From Cupriavidus yeoncheonensis (GTDB lineage: Bacteria; Pseudomonadota; Gammaproteobacteria; Burkholderiales; Burkholderiaceae), in NCBI RefSeq assembly GCF_905397275.1, contig NZ_CAJPUY010000018.1, positions 62,001 through 126,000 on the forward strand: a stretch of 64,000 nucleotides of DNA. Reading direction: 5' to 3'. This document shows, piece after piece, positions 53,581 through 63,572 of this stretch. The stretch's first letter is position 1. Each line of letters opens with the position of its first letter. Position numbers and translations under genes: made by a program. The notes beneath the pieces are model-generated. The model had not been told where the DNA came from and did not search any database. It saw only the letters and a list, made by a program, of their open reading frames with translations.

Positions 53581-55856
53581 ACCCCGACCAGTTGCGCGAC
53601 GCCTCGCTGCTCGAACTGTTCGCGCTCGAGGCCGAATCGCAGGCCGAGGTGCTCAATGCGGGCCTGCTCGCGCTCGAACGCGACCCGGCCGCCACCAGCC
53701 AGCTCGACGCCTGCATGCGCGCGGCGCATTCCATCAAGGGTGCGGCGCGCATTGTCGGGCTCGACGGCGGCGTGCACCTGGCGCATGCGATGGAAGACTG
53801 CCTGGTGGCCGCCCAGGGCGGCATGGCACTGAGCGCCGCGCATATCGACGCGCTGCTGCAAGGCACCGACCTGCTGCAGCGGATCGGCCATCCGCCTGAT
53901 GGCGACCCGGCCTGGGCGGACCGCCAGGGCCGCGCCCAGATCGACGCCGTGGTGCAGCGCCTGCAGGCGCTGCCGGGCGGAGAAGGCGCGGCGGCGACGG
54001 TTGCGCCCGGCCAGCCGGAACCTTCGGCCGGGGCCGAGCCGGCCGATCCTGGCACATCCGCGCCGCCCCAGCCATCCGTGCCAGCACAGGGCACCGCCGG
54101 GGAATCGCACGAGCGCATGCTGCGCGTCGGCGCCGAGTCGCTTGACCAGCTGCTGGCCATGTCGGGGGAGGCCATGGTGGAATCGCACTGGCTGCGCCCG
54201 TTCGGCAAGGCCATGCTGCAGGCGCGCCGGCAACAGGCGCGCGCGCTGCAGGCACTGGACACGCTGCGCGACGCGCTGGCGGGCAGCGGTGCCGACGCCA
54301 GCGCCATGGCCGCCTTGTCCGATGCGCGGCAACTGCTGGAAGACGGCGCGCAACACCTGTCGCAGCGGCAGGAAGAGCTGGACCAGTACGAGCACCGCAC
54401 CGCGCGGCTGGCCCGGCGCCTCTACGACACCGCGCTGGCGTGCCGCATGCGCCCGCTGTCCGACGGGCTGGCGGGTTACGCGCGCATGGTGCGCGACCTC
54501 GCGCGCTCGCTCGGCAAGGCCGCGCACCTGGAACTGGTTGGCGCCGGCACCCAGGTGGACCGCGACATCCTCGAGTCACTGGACGCGCCGCTGGCGCACC
54601 TGCTGCGCAATGCCGTGGATCACGGTATCGAGCCCCCCGATGTGCGCGCGGCCTGCGGCAAGCCCGCCGAAGGGCGCATCCTGCTGCAGGCGCGGCACAA
54701 TGCCGGCCGGCTCGTGATCGAGATCGGCGATGACGGCGCCGGCGTGGATATCGAAGCGCTGCGCCAGGCGATCGTGCGGCGGCACCTGGCCAGCGAGGAC
54801 ACCGCCGCGCGGCTGTCGCAGGCCGAGCTGCTGGAGTTCCTGCTGCTGCCGGGCTTCAGCATGCGCGAGACCGTTTCCGAAGTCTCTGGCCGCGGCGTCG
54901 GCCTGGACGCGGTGCAGGAGATGGTGCGCCGCGTACGCGGCAGCCTGCGCCTGGCGCAGCCGCCCGGCGGCGGCCTGCAGTTCCACCTGGAGCTGCCGCT
55001 GACGCTGTCGGTGGTGCGCGCGCTGCTGGTGGAAGTGGCCGGCGAAGCCTACGCGTTCCCGCTCGGCCATGTCCTGCGCGCCGCCACGGTGGCCCGGCAG
55101 GACGTGGCGCAGACCGAGAGCCACCAGCATTTCCACCACGCCGGCCGCGCGGTGGGGCTGGTCAGTGCCGCGCAGGTGCTGCAGCGCCCGGAACGCCCGC
55201 TGGACGGAGACGAGATTCCCGTCGTGATCGTCGGCGAACAGGACCGCGTCTACGGCATAGCCGTCGACCGCATGCTGGGCGAACGCCTGCTGGTGGTGCA
55301 GCCGCTCGCGCCGGCGCTGGGCAAGATCAAGGACATTGCCGCGGGTGCGTTGACCGACGACGGCACGCCGGTCCTGATCTTCGATGTGGACGATCTCCTG
55401 CGCTCGGTCGAGAAGCTCGTCAGCGACGGGCGCATCGAGCATGTACGCCAGGCCAGTACGGCCGCCGCGCAGGCGCGGCGCAAGCGCGTGCTGGTGGTGG
55501 ACGATTCCCTCACCGTGCGCGAGCTGGAGCGCAAGCTGCTGGCCGGGCGCGGCTACGATGTCGCGGTCGCCGTGGATGGCATGGACGGCTGGAACGTGCT
55601 GCGCGCGGAGCCCTTCGACCTGGTCATCACCGATATCGACATGCCGCGCATGGACGGGATCGAGCTGGTCACGCTGATCCGCAAGGAGCCGCGCCTGCAG
55701 CAGTTGCCGGTCATGGTGGTGTCGTACAAGGACCGCGAGCAGGATCGCCAGCGTGGCCTGGAAGCCGGCGCGGATTACTATCTGGCAAAAGGCAGTTTCC
55801 ATGACGCTGCGCTGCTCGATGCGGTGCACGACCTGATCGGCGAGGCAAGTCCATGA
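53577..55856 (+). CDS. wspE: Hybrid CheA-type kinase WspE
   Basis: A 759-residue hybrid kinase. HPt with H51 (AAHSIKGAARIVGL), dimerisation region, ATPase domain with HLLRNAVDHGIE, IGDDGAGVD and GRGVGLDAVQEMV, a CheW-like domain (about 460-600) and a C-terminal receiver with D686 (VITDIDMPRMDG). It autophosphorylates under WspA control and passes phosphate to WspR and WspF. It overlaps both neighbours by four bases. Confidence 0.95.
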   Translation: MNPDQLRDASLLELFALEAESQAEVLNAGLLALERDPAATSQLDACMRAAHSIKGAARIVGLDGGVHLAHAMEDCLVAAQGGMALSAAHIDALLQGTDLLQRIGHPPDGDPAWADRQGRAQIDAVVQRLQALPGGEGAAATVAPGQPEPSAGAEPADPGTSAPPQPSVPAQGTAGESHERMLRVGAESLDQLLAMSGEAMVESHWLRPFGKAMLQARRQQARALQALDTLRDALAGSGADASAMAALSDARQLLEDGAQHLSQRQEELDQYEHRTARLARRLYDTALACRMRPLSDGLAGYARMVRDLARSLGKAAHLELVGAGTQVDRDILESLDAPLAHLLRNAVDHGIEPPDVRAACGKPAEGRILLQARHNAGRLVIEIGDDGAGVDIEALRQAIVRRHLASEDTAARLSQAELLEFLLLPGFSMRETVSEVSGRGVGLDAVQEMVRRVRGSLRLAQPPGGGLQFHLELPLTLSVVRALLVEVAGEAYAFPLGHVLRAATVARQDVAQTESHQHFHHAGRAVGLVSAAQVLQRPERPLDGDEIPVVIVGEQDRVYGIAVDRMLGERLLVVQPLAPALGKIKDIAAGALTDDGTPVLIFDVDDLLRSVEKLVSDGRIEHVRQASTAAAQARRKRVLVVDDSLTVRELERKLLAGRGYDVAVAVDGMDGWNVLRAEPFDLVITDIDMPRMDGIELVTLIRKEPRLQQLPVMVVSYKDREQDRQRGLEAGADYYLAKGSFHDAALLDAVHDLIGEASP

Positions 55857-56881
55857 AAGTCGGCATCGTCAATGATTCGGCACTGGCCGTGGCCGCGCTG
55901 CGCCGTGCCATCGCGCTGGACCCCGCGTTCGAGATTGCATGGGTCGCCGGGGACGGCGAACAGGCGATACAGCTCGCGGCCTCGCACACACCCGACCTGA
56001 TCCTGATGGACCTGCTGATGCCGGTCATGGACGGCGTGGAGGCCACGCGCCGCATCATGGCGGCCACGCCCTGCCCGATCGTGGTGGTCACCACGGACCT
56101 CGGCCGCAATGCCAGCCAGGTGTTCGACGCCATGGGGCATGGCGCCATCGACGCCGTGGACACGCCCACGCTGACCGAATCCGACGCCAAGCTGACAGCG
56201 GGCCCGCTGCTGCGCAAGATGCGCAATGTCGGGCGGCTGGTGACGGGACGGGCGGTGCTCCGGCCCGTCGTGGCCGAGGTGCAGGGCAGGCCGGCCGCGT
56301 CGCGCCTGGTGGCGATCGGCGCCTCCGCTGGCGGGCCGTCGGCGCTGGCCCGTCTGCTGGGCGCCCTGCCCGCGGATTTCTGCGCGGCCGTCGTGGCCGT
56401 GCAGCATGTGGACGAAGCCTTCGCGCCCGGCATGGCGGAATGGCTCGATGGCCAGTGCGCGCTGCCGGTGCGCGTGGCCGCCGCCGGCGAAGTGCCGCAG
56501 GCCGGCACGGTACTGATCGCCGGCACCAACAACCATCTGCGCCTGCTAGGGTCAAACCGCATGGCCTATACCGAGCAGCCCAGCGATTATCTCTACCGGC
56601 CGTCCATCGACGTGTTCTTTGAAAGCGTGGTGGAGCATTGGCGCGGACAGGCCATCGGCGTGCTGCTGACGGGCATGGGCCGCGACGGCGCCAGCGGGCT
56701 CAAAGCCATGCGCGACCACGGCTGCCTGACCATTGCCCAGGACCAGGCCACCAGCGCGGTCTATGGCATGCCCAAGGCGGCCGCGGCCATTGACGCCGCC
56801 AGCGAAATCCTGCCGCTCGCAGCCATTGCGCCGCGCCTCGTGCAGGCCTGCAGCGGCCTGCGGCCGGCACCACCGGGCTGA
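55853..56881 (+). CDS. wspF: CheB-type methylesterase WspF
   Basis: A 342-residue methylesterase that demethylates WspA and restrains the pathway. The receiver has D53 ([13 protein letters not shown]). The esterase triad is S158 ([14 protein letters not shown]), H185 (VQHVDEAF) and D278 ([10 protein letters not shown]). All catalytic residues are present, so the brake is apparently intact. In Pseudomonas and Burkholderia, loss of wspF gives wrinkly, high-c-di-GMP variants, so this gene is the likely hotspot. Confidence 0.95.
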   Translation: MKVGIVNDSALAVAALRRAIALDPAFEIAWVAGDGEQAIQLAASHTPDLILMDLLMPVMDGVEATRRIMAATPCPIVVVTTDLGRNASQVFDAMGHGAIDAVDTPTLTESDAKLTAGPLLRKMRNVGRLVTGRAVLRPVVAEVQGRPAASRLVAIGASAGGPSALARLLGALPADFCAAVVAVQHVDEAFAPGMAEWLDGQCALPVRVAAAGEVPQAGTVLIAGTNNHLRLLGSNRMAYTEQPSDYLYRPSIDVFFESVVEHWRGQAIGVLLTGMGRDGASGLKAMRDHGCLTIAQDQATSAVYGMPKAAAAIDAASEILPLAAIAPRLVQACSGLRPAPPG

Positions 56882-56972
56882 TCGCCGCGGCAAACAGAAC
56901 GTACCAGACGACACGAGATCGCCGATGCCTCATCCAGGAAAGTCTTGGGGTCGAGCCATCCAGGAAGCCAGC

Positions 56973-57998
56973 ATGCAACCACCCGAGAACAACGCCATCA
57001 CCGACACTGCCGCACTGAACAGCTATCCCGTCATGGTGCTGCTGGTGGACGACCAGGCCATGATCGGCGAAGCCGTCCGCCGCGCCCTGGCCGCCGAGCC
57101 CGACATCGATTTCCACTACTGCGCGACGCCCGACGACGCCGTGGCCGTGGCCGAGCGCACCCGCCCCACCGTGATCCTGCAGGACCTGGTCATGCCTGGC
57201 GTGGATGGCCTGACACTGGTGCGCCGCTACCGCGACAACGCCGCCACGCGCGATATCCCGATCATCGTGCTGTCCACCAAGGAAGAGGCGGCGATGAAGA
57301 GCGCGGCCTTCGCCGCGGGCGCCAACGACTACCTGGTGAAGCTGCCGGACAGCATCGAACTGATTGCGCGCATCCGCTATCACTCGCGCTCGTACCTGAA
57401 CCTGCTGCAGCGCGACGAAGCCTACCGCGCGCTGCGGCAAAGCCAGCAGCAGCTGCTCGAGACCAATCTCGAATTGCAGCGGCTCACCAACTCGGACGGG
57501 CTGACGGGACTGTCCAACCGCCGCTACTTCGACGAATACCTGAGCGCCGAGTGGAAGCGCGCCCAGCGTGACAAGAGCCAGCTCGCCTTGCTGATGATCG
57601 ACGTCGATGCGTTCAAGGCCTACAACGACACGTATGGGCACGTCGCCGGCGATGAGGTCTTGCGGCGCGTAGCTACCGTACTGCGCGACAACTGCTCGCG
57701 CCCCGCCGACTTGCCCGCTCGCTTTGGCGGTGAAGAGTTCTCGATGATTCTCCCCTCGACTTCGCCCGGAGGCGCGCGGCTGCTTGCGGAGAAGGCCCGG
57801 CGTGCGATTGAAGCGCTCGGCATCGCCCACAGCGGCGGGACCACGGGCGGCTGCCTCACCGTCAGCATCGGCGCAGCGGTACTTGTGCCTGAAGAGGGCC
57901 AGCCAAGCAGCCGGCTGGTGGAGGTGGCCGATGCGGGCTTGTATGAGGCCAAGAGGAATGGGAGGAATCAGGTGGTGATGGCCTGGCCCAAGGGCTAG
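56973..57998 (+). CDS. wspR: Diguanylate cyclase response regulator WspR
   Basis: A 341-residue protein that makes cyclic di-GMP when phosphorylated by WspE. The receiver starts [20 protein letters not shown] with phospho-acceptor D71 ([13 protein letters not shown]); [14 protein letters not shown] and a short coiled stalk follow. The GGEEF active site is at 252-256, preceded by the inhibitory RxxD site (RPAD). I chose the ATG at 56973, which has AGGAAG 6 bases upstream and a leader length like Pseudomonas WspR; an in-frame ATG at 56925 adds 16 residues. Last gene of the operon. Confidence 0.95.
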   Translation: MQPPENNAITDTAALNSYPVMVLLVDDQAMIGEAVRRALAAEPDIDFHYCATPDDAVAVAERTRPTVILQDLVMPGVDGLTLVRRYRDNAATRDIPIIVLSTKEEAAMKSAAFAAGANDYLVKLPDSIELIARIRYHSRSYLNLLQRDEAYRALRQSQQQLLETNLELQRLTNSDGLTGLSNRRYFDEYLSAEWKRAQRDKSQLALLMIDVDAFKAYNDTYGHVAGDEVLRRVATVLRDNCSRPADLPARFGGEEFSMILPSTSPGGARLLAEKARRAIEALGIAHSGGTTGGCLTVSIGAAVLVPEEGQPSSRLVEVADAGLYEAKRNGRNQVVMAWPKG

Positions 57999-58017
57999 GG
58001 CCCCGATTGTCGAGCAG

Positions 58018-58044
58018 GGTGTCATGCCCGCCAGGCATGACACC
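58018..58044 (+). terminator. Perfect 11-bp hairpin after wspR
   Basis: GGTGTCATGCC (58018-58028) pairs exactly with GGCATGACACC (58034-58044) around CGCCA. No T-tract follows; instead the next 40 bases are C-rich and G-poor, which suits a Rho-loading site or a 3' protective hairpin. Confidence 0.55.
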
Positions 58045-58272
58045 GCCACCCATCACCCGCATCCCCTCCCCCTGTCGGAATCCTCCGACACCGAATTCGG
58101 ATGCCCGCGCCTGCCTCCCCCGAGCGTTCCTTTCTATCGTTGCAATAAGGCCACTTGACTCACGAAACGGCGTCACCGGCCTGATGGGCACCCCCCTGCC
58201 CTATGCAGCCGCTGCCTAGCCGCGGCCGTCCTGGCACTCGCCCAAACCAACGCAACGGAGTGAGGTGACATT

Positions 58273-59070
58273 ATGTTCCGCTCAAGAAAAACCAGTCTTA
58301 TCCTTGGCCTTGCCATTGCAGCTGCGGCAGTCCTTTCCGCTTGCGGCGGAGGCGGTGACGACGGCATTGCCGCACGCGTCGGCCTCAGCAAGCCGACGGT
58401 ACGCGTGATCCATGCCATACCGGGTGGGCCGAACGTCGACGTATTGCAGAACGGTGCGAAAACCAATCTGCTGAACGAGCCCTACAAGTTCGTGTCGACC
58501 TACCGCACCGTCGACGAGGGTAACCAGCTCTTCGCCTTTGACGTGGCCGGCACGAGCACGGAACTCGGCCACGCGACCGTGAACACCCACACGGGCCACA
58601 AGTACACAGTGGTGGCGATGCCGGGCAGCGACACCGCGGCGGACGTGATCCAGATCGACGACCCGTTCGAAGTGGGCCTGTTCTCCGACAAGGCGCGTGT
58701 CAGGGCACTGAACGCATCGTTCAACGCGCAGAACGTGGATATCTATGTGACCATACCGGCCGTTGACCTGAACTCCGTCACGCCGACGTTCTCGGCCGTT
58801 GCGTTCAAGTCCGCGGTACCGGCCTCGGGCAGCGATTCGATCAACCTGAACGGTGGCACCTACCGGCTGCGCATCACAACCGCTGGCAGCAAGACCGTGA
58901 TCTTTGATTCCGGCACGCTGACGCTGGCCAACAATGCCGACTGGCTGATCACCACGATCCCCGTGGACGGCATCAAGGCTACGCTGCCGAACCGCATCAA
59001 GGTGCTGGTCGCGCGCGGCGATGACGAGTCGCAGGCTGGCCTGGAACTGGTGAACCAGCCGAGCCAGTAA
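58273..59070 (+). CDS. DUF4397 lipoprotein
   Basis: A 265-residue lipoprotein. The signal peptide LILGLAIAAAAVLSAC ends in lipobox LSAC (Cys about residue 24), then GGGGDDG and the DUF4397 beta domain: VRVIHAIPGGPNVDVLQNGAK, KYTVVAMPGSDTAADVI, VRALNASFNAQNVDIYVT and DWLITTIPVDG. DUF4397 proteins are surface or periplasmic with no assigned activity. The ATG at 58273 has GGAGTGAGG upstream. A strong terminator follows. Confidence 0.9.
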   Translation: MFRSRKTSLILGLAIAAAAVLSACGGGGDDGIAARVGLSKPTVRVIHAIPGGPNVDVLQNGAKTNLLNEPYKFVSTYRTVDEGNQLFAFDVAGTSTELGHATVNTHTGHKYTVVAMPGSDTAADVIQIDDPFEVGLFSDKARVRALNASFNAQNVDIYVTIPAVDLNSVTPTFSAVAFKSAVPASGSDSINLNGGTYRLRITTAGSKTVIFDSGTLTLANNADWLITTIPVDGIKATLPNRIKVLVARGDDESQAGLELVNQPSQ

Positions 59071-59094
59071 TCCGATAACGCCATCCTGAAATGC

Positions 59095-59129
59095 AATGGG
59101 CCCGCACAAGCGGGCCCATTTCTTCTCTT
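59095..59129 (+). terminator. Rho-independent terminator of the DUF4397 gene
   Basis: AATGGGCCCGC (59095-59105) pairs with GCGGGCCCATT (59110-59120) around a 4-base loop, followed by TCTTCTCTT. It sits between convergent genes. Confidence 0.9.
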
Positions 59130-59146
59130 GTGCGGATGCGGCAGTC

Positions 59147-59443
59147 TCAGCCGTCGGCATCGCCATCTCGCTTGAGGGTATCGAGATGGGACAGATAGCG
59201 ATCGAGTTCGTCGCGGCCGCTGTCGGTGATGCAGTACACCCGACCGCTGCCCTCGACCAGTTCGGCCGTGATCGCACGCGCGATCATCAGGCTGCGCAGG
59301 ATCGGGCGCAGCGAGCGGATGTTCAGTTCGATACCGTATTCGCGCAGCCGGTCGACCAGGTTCATCACGGTCGACGGGCTCGCATGCACGAGCTTGAGGA
59401 TGAAAATCCGGGAAAAGACCCGGTCAAGGGAAAGCGGTTTCAT
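59147..59443 (-). CDS. PadR-like winged-helix protein
   Basis: A 98-residue protein with a PadR/MarR-type winged helix: RVFSRIFILKLVHASPSTVMNLVDRLREYG, then SLRPILRSLMIARAITAELV, a wing (GSGRVYCITDSGRDEL) and a short C-terminal helix. It lacks the long C-terminal coil of larger PadR proteins. I chose the ATG at 59443; an upstream stretch to 59557 is Arg-rich and unlikely to be translated. It lies beside the tct genes and may regulate them, which is inference. Confidence 0.75.
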   Translation of the reverse strand: MKPLSLDRVFSRIFILKLVHASPSTVMNLVDRLREYGIELNIRSLRPILRSLMIARAITAELVEGSGRVYCITDSGRDELDRYLSHLDTLKRDGDADG

Positions 59444-59600
59444 GAGCGCCGGCGAAGCTCCCACCCCACGACACCGGAATGCTGGGATCCGGTGAAGGGC
59501 CGGAGCGGAGTTCCTGTTCATCTTGCGCGGCCCATGACTGCTGCCGCAGTCGGGCACTCTCTACTTCAGCGATCGTCGCGGAGCCATGCTCCGCCGCAAG

Positions 59601-59630
59601 AAAAACGGGGTGCGCGAAGGCACCCCGATT
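59601..59630 (-). terminator. Terminator of the tctBA transcript
   Basis: On the minus strand an 8-bp stem, CGGGGTGC with GCACCCCG (complement of 59627-59620 and 59613-59606), with a six-base loop, is followed by TTTTT. It lies 54 bases after the tctA stop. Confidence 0.85.
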
Positions 59631-59683
59631 GCTTGCTTTGTGCACGCCGCCCTGAGACGGCGTGGTTCCGGAGCGCCGGGGGA

Positions 59684-61186
59684 CTACTCTTCCTGGAACG
59701 CTTCTTCGCGCTTGGCCTTGATCGACGGCAGGGCCACCACCGCAACCAGCGCCGCAGCGGCGATCAGCAGGCCCATCGACAGCGGACGGGTCACGAACAC
59801 GCTGAAGTCACCACGCGACAGCAGCAGCGAGCGGCGGAAGTTCTCTTCCATCATCGGTCCCAGCACGAAGCCCAGCAGCAGCGGAGCCGGTTCGCACTTG
59901 AGCTTCAGGAACAGGTAGCCGATCACGCCGAAGCCAGCCGCCATGAAGACGTCGAAGGTCTGGTTGTTGACCGAGTACACGCCAATGCCGCAGAACACCA
60001 GGATGGCCGGGTACAGGAAGCGGTACGGCACGGTCAGCAGCTTCACCCAGATGCCGATCATCGGCAGGTTCAGGATGATGAGCATCAGGTTGCCGATCCA
60101 CATCGAGGCGATCAGGCCCCAGAACAGCGCCGGGTTGCTGGTCATGACCTGCGGGCCGGGCTGGATGTTGTGGATGGTCATCGCACCCACCATCAGCGCC
60201 ATCACCGCATTGGGCGGAATGCCCAGCGTCAGCAGCGGGATGAAGGAGGTCTGCGCCGCGGCGTTGTTGGCCGATTCCGGACCCGCCACGCCTTCGATGG
60301 CGCCCTTGCCGAACTCATGCGAGTACTTCGAGGTCTTCTTCTCCAGCGAGTAGGCAGCGAACGAGGCCAGTGCCGCACCGCCGCCCGGCAGGATGCCCAG
60401 CGCCGAGCCCAGCATCGTGCCGCGCAGCACGGCAGGCGCCATGCGCTTGAAGTCTTCCTTGGTCGGCCAGAGGTTGGTGACCGCGTCGGTAAAGGTCTCG
60501 CGGGATTCCTTCTGCTCGAGGTTCGCGATGATTTCCGCGAAGCCGAACATGCCCATTGCCAGCGCAACGAAGTCGATGCCGTCGGTCAGTTCTGGCACGT
60601 CGAACGAGAAGCGCGCGGCGCCCGAGTTCACATCGGTACCGATCAGGCCCATCAGCAGGCCCAGCACGATCATGGCCACGGCCTTCGGCAGCGAACCCGA
60701 AGCCAGCACCACGGCACCGATCAGGCCCAGCACCATCAGCGAGAAGTACTCGGCGGGGCCGAACTTGAACGCCAGTTCCGACAGCGGCGTGGCAAACGCG
60801 GCCAGGATCAGCGTGGCCACGCAACCGGCGAAGAACGAGCCCAGGCCCGAAGTCGCCAATGCCACGCCCGCTCGCCCTCGCCTTGCCATCTGGTAGCCGT
60901 CGATGGTAGTCACCACGGACGACGATTCACCAGGCAGGTTCACCAGAATGGCCGTGGTCGAGCCGCCGTATTGCGCACCGTAGTAAATGCCGGCCAGCAT
61001 GATCAGCGCGGCCACCGGCGGCAGCGTGTAGGTCACCGGCAGCAGCATGGCGATGGTAGCCAGCGGCCCCAGGCCCGGCAGCACGCCGATCAGCGTACCG
61101 AGCACGCAGCCCAGGAACGCGTAGGCGAGATTCTGCAACGACATTGCCGTCGAGAATCCCAGTGAAAGGTGTTCAATCAATTCCAT
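59684..61186 (-). CDS. tctA: Tripartite tricarboxylate transporter large subunit TctA
   Basis: A 500-residue membrane protein with about 11-12 helices. LGCVLGTLIGVLPGLGPLAT and GILPGGGAALASFAAYSLEKK are the paired family signatures, and YGAQYGGSTTAILVNLPGE lies between. It forms the transport channel of a proton- or sodium-linked carboxylate importer with TctB and a TctC-type receptor. It starts 12 bases after tctB. No tctC is nearby. Confidence 0.95.
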   Translation of the reverse strand: MELIEHLSLGFSTAMSLQNLAYAFLGCVLGTLIGVLPGLGPLATIAMLLPVTYTLPPVAALIMLAGIYYGAQYGGSTTAILVNLPGESSSVVTTIDGYQMARRGRAGVALATSGLGSFFAGCVATLILAAFATPLSELAFKFGPAEYFSLMVLGLIGAVVLASGSLPKAVAMIVLGLLMGLIGTDVNSGAARFSFDVPELTDGIDFVALAMGMFGFAEIIANLEQKESRETFTDAVTNLWPTKEDFKRMAPAVLRGTMLGSALGILPGGGAALASFAAYSLEKKTSKYSHEFGKGAIEGVAGPESANNAAAQTSFIPLLTLGIPPNAVMALMVGAMTIHNIQPGPQVMTSNPALFWGLIASMWIGNLMLIILNLPMIGIWVKLLTVPYRFLYPAILVFCGIGVYSVNNQTFDVFMAAGFGVIGYLFLKLKCEPAPLLLGFVLGPMMEENFRRSLLLSRGDFSVFVTRPLSMGLLIAAAALVAVVALPSIKAKREEAFQEE

Positions 61187-61198
61187 CTCGGCGCTCCC

Positions 61199-61660
61199 TT
61201 AACCGGTGATAAATGCAGGCCACACCGGCATCTGCAGGTTGATGCCGTACACGAAGGCGCCCAGGCTGATCAGCACCAGCACCACGCTGTTGAGCAATGC
61301 GCCCTTCCAGCTGAACTCGTGACTGGCCATCGACGACACCAGCACCAGCACGAACACGGAAAGCACCATGCCCAGCGGCTTGAGCAGCAGGCCGAACAGC
61401 ACCACCGAACCGAGGATCCACAGCAGGGTCTTCAGGTCCCAACGTGCGAGATGGTCTTCCTCGCCCTTGCCGGACAACGACGAGATCAGCACTAGGCCGC
61501 CCAGCACGGCAAGCACCAGCCCGAGCAGGAACGGAAAATATCCGGGGCCCATTTTCGCGGCGGTTCCCATGGAATAGCCGCGTGCGACCCAGGAAAAGCC
61601 CAGACCGACCAGAATAAACATCAGGCCGGAGGCAAAGTCCTTTTGGCTACGTATGCGCAA
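61199..61660 (-). CDS. tctB: Tripartite tricarboxylate transporter small subunit TctB
   Basis: A 153-residue protein with four helices: FASGLMFILVGLGFSWVARGY at the start, GPGYFPFLLGLVLAVLGGLVLI (the TctB signature) and two C-terminal helices. I chose the TTG at 61660 because GAGGAG sits 7 bases upstream; an in-frame TTG at 61675 would overlap that site. First gene of the tctBA pair, on the minus strand. Confidence 0.88.
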   Translation of the reverse strand: MRIRSQKDFASGLMFILVGLGFSWVARGYSMGTAAKMGPGYFPFLLGLVLAVLGGLVLISSLSGKGEEDHLARWDLKTLLWILGSVVLFGLLLKPLGMVLSVFVLVLVSSMASHEFSWKGALLNSVVLVLISLGAFVYGINLQMPVWPAFITG

Positions 61661-62081
61661 AACGATTCTCCTCAAAGTTCACGAAATGCTGCCGGTGCCG
61701 CGCGCTGGCTCTGTCGCGCGAATTGCTGCATGCAGTCGCATGCCCCGGGGTTGAACGGAACCTTAAAGACGCGATCTTTCAGCCGCCTTTCATTTGTCTT
61801 CAATTAGGGGTATTCACCAATGCGCTGCGCACGAGACGGGCATGCACATGCGTATCCGCACCAATGGATCACGACATGATGTATTGGTGCGATGCCGGAC
61901 TGCGTGGAAATGGAGAACTAGGAAAGCCGGACGCGCGCCGCTGCCATGCGGCATCGACGCGATATGAGGAAGGGAATCTGGCCTGCGCGGACATCGCCCG
62001 CAGGCACGCGGGCGAACGCGCCCGTTGCCGCGAAAACCGGCAACGGATGCAACGATGCCATGTCGATCTTTCGATTGGCTT
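61661..62081. other. Intergenic region between tctB and the MATE gene
   Basis: These 421 bases have no convincing gene; the open frames across them have neither a ribosome-binding site nor family resemblance. The AT-richer part, about 61765-61830, may carry the tctBA promoter, but I see no clear -35/-10 pair. Confidence 0.4.
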
Positions 62082-63572
62082 TCAACGCACGGTTTCCACG
62101 GTACGGGGCGGCAGTTCGTCCGCGTCGGACACCGGGCCCGCGTCTTCGCACGGCGTGCCCATGCTCGTGTCGGGGGCCTGCCCCACCGCTTCGGGCGCAT
62201 GTGGCGGCACCGGCAGGATATGGCTCGTACGCCAGTTGCCGAAGCGGTAGTAGCCCGCGGCCAGCGCGACCGACACCACCGATCCCAGCGGGAAGCTCCA
62301 CCAGATTGCCTCCGCGCCCCAGCTCTTGCCCAGGGCCCACGCGAACGGCAGCCGGATCACCCACATCGACACGAACAGGATGACCAGCGGCGCCATCACC
62401 GCGCCGGTGGCACGCACCGTGCCGAATATCACGATGGTGAAGCCGAACAGGATGAATGACCACAGCACCACGAGGTTGATCTGCTGCGCGATGCCGATGG
62501 CCACGCTGTCGGTGCCGAGGAAAAGTCCGAGCGAATTACGGTCGAACAGGTAGACGAGCCCGACCAGCGCGCCGGTCATCGCCAGGTTGAACAGCATGCC
62601 CATGCGCGTGATGCGCGTGACGCGATGCCAGAGCCCGGCACCGACGTTCTGCGCCACCATGGACGACACGCTTGCACCGACCGCCAGCGCCGGCATCTGC
62701 ACGTAGGTCCAGAGCTGCGAAGCCACGCCGTAGGCGGCGGTGGTCTGCGAACCGTAGGCGTTCACAAACGACATCATCACGATGGCCGACGACGAGATCA
62801 CCACCATCTGCAGGCCCATCGGCAAGCCCTTGGCCACCAGCGAGCGGATGATGGCCGGGTCCGGCCGCAGCAGCGCGAGCTGCTCGCGATGCAGCAGCAG
62901 GAAATGGCGGCGGCGGTAGAGCAGCGCGATCATCGCGGCAAGGCTCGTGAGCTGCGCGATCAGCGTGGCCAGCGCCGAGCCCGCGATGCCGAGCGCCGGC
63001 AGCGGGCCTATGCCAAAGATCAGCAACGGGTTCAGCACCACGTCGAGCACCGCCGACAACAGCATGAAGTAGAACGGCGTGCGTGAATCGCCGGCGCCGC
63101 GCAGCGTCATCATCACGAAGTTGTAGAAGTACATGAACGGCAGCGCGATGAAGATGATGCGCAGGTACGTCACCGCCAGCGGCGCGGCATCGTGCGGGGT
63201 CTGCATGGCCGCCAGGATGTCCGGTGTGAAGATGTAGCCGAACACCGACGCCGCCACGGACAGCAGCACGAAGAACGTGGTGCTGGTGCCGACGATCTTG
63301 CGCGCCTCGTCCAGGTCGCGCCCGCCGACGGCCTGCCCGATCATGATGGTGTTGGCCATGCTGATGCCGAACACGACGCCGAGCAGGAAGAACAGGATGA
63401 TGTTGGCATTCGACGTCGCGGTCAGTGCCGCCTCGCCGAGGTAGCGCCCGACCCAGACCGAGTTGATCGAGGCATTGAGCGACTGCAGGATGTTGCTGCC
63501 CAGCACCGGCAGCGAAAACAGCAGCAGCGTGCGGCCGATGGGGCCGGTGGTCAGTCTGGCGTCAGGCTTCAT
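62082..63572 (-). CDS. MATE-family multidrug/sodium antiporter
   Basis: A 496-residue exporter with 12 helices in two bundles. LLLFSLPVLGSNILQSLNASIN and the equivalent LVAKGLPMGLQMVVISSSAIVM in the second half, plus the RGAGDSRTPFYFMLLSAVLDVVL segment, are MATE hallmarks. The C-terminal 45 residues are Pro-rich and hydrophilic, longer than usual. The ATG at 63572 has AAGGAC upstream. Substrates are not predictable. Confidence 0.92.
   Translation of the reverse strand: MKPDARLTTGPIGRTLLLFSLPVLGSNILQSLNASINSVWVGRYLGEAALTATSNANIILFFLLGVVFGISMANTIMIGQAVGGRDLDEARKIVGTSTTFFVLLSVAASVFGYIFTPDILAAMQTPHDAAPLAVTYLRIIFIALPFMYFYNFVMMTLRGAGDSRTPFYFMLLSAVLDVVLNPLLIFGIGPLPALGIAGSALATLIAQLTSLAAMIALLYRRRHFLLLHREQLALLRPDPAIIRSLVAKGLPMGLQMVVISSSAIVMMSFVNAYGSQTTAAYGVASQLWTYVQMPALAVGASVSSMVAQNVGAGLWHRVTRITRMGMLFNLAMTGALVGLVYLFDRNSLGLFLGTDSVAIGIAQQINLVVLWSFILFGFTIVIFGTVRATGAVMAPLVILFVSMWVIRLPFAWALGKSWGAEAIWWSFPLGSVVSVALAAGYYRFGNWRTSHILPVPPHAPEAVGQAPDTSMGTPCEDAGPVSDADELPPRTVETVR

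Noticed and set aside
59096-61165. 689-codon plus-strand open frame opposite tctA
   Set aside because: tctA has all family signatures and its own terminator; the opposite frame is His/Gln/Arg-rich without features.
61723-62250. 175-codon open frame between tctB and the MATE gene
   Set aside because: It has no ribosome-binding site, overlaps the MATE 3' end on the opposite strand, and its Cys/Arg-rich composition has no family resemblance.
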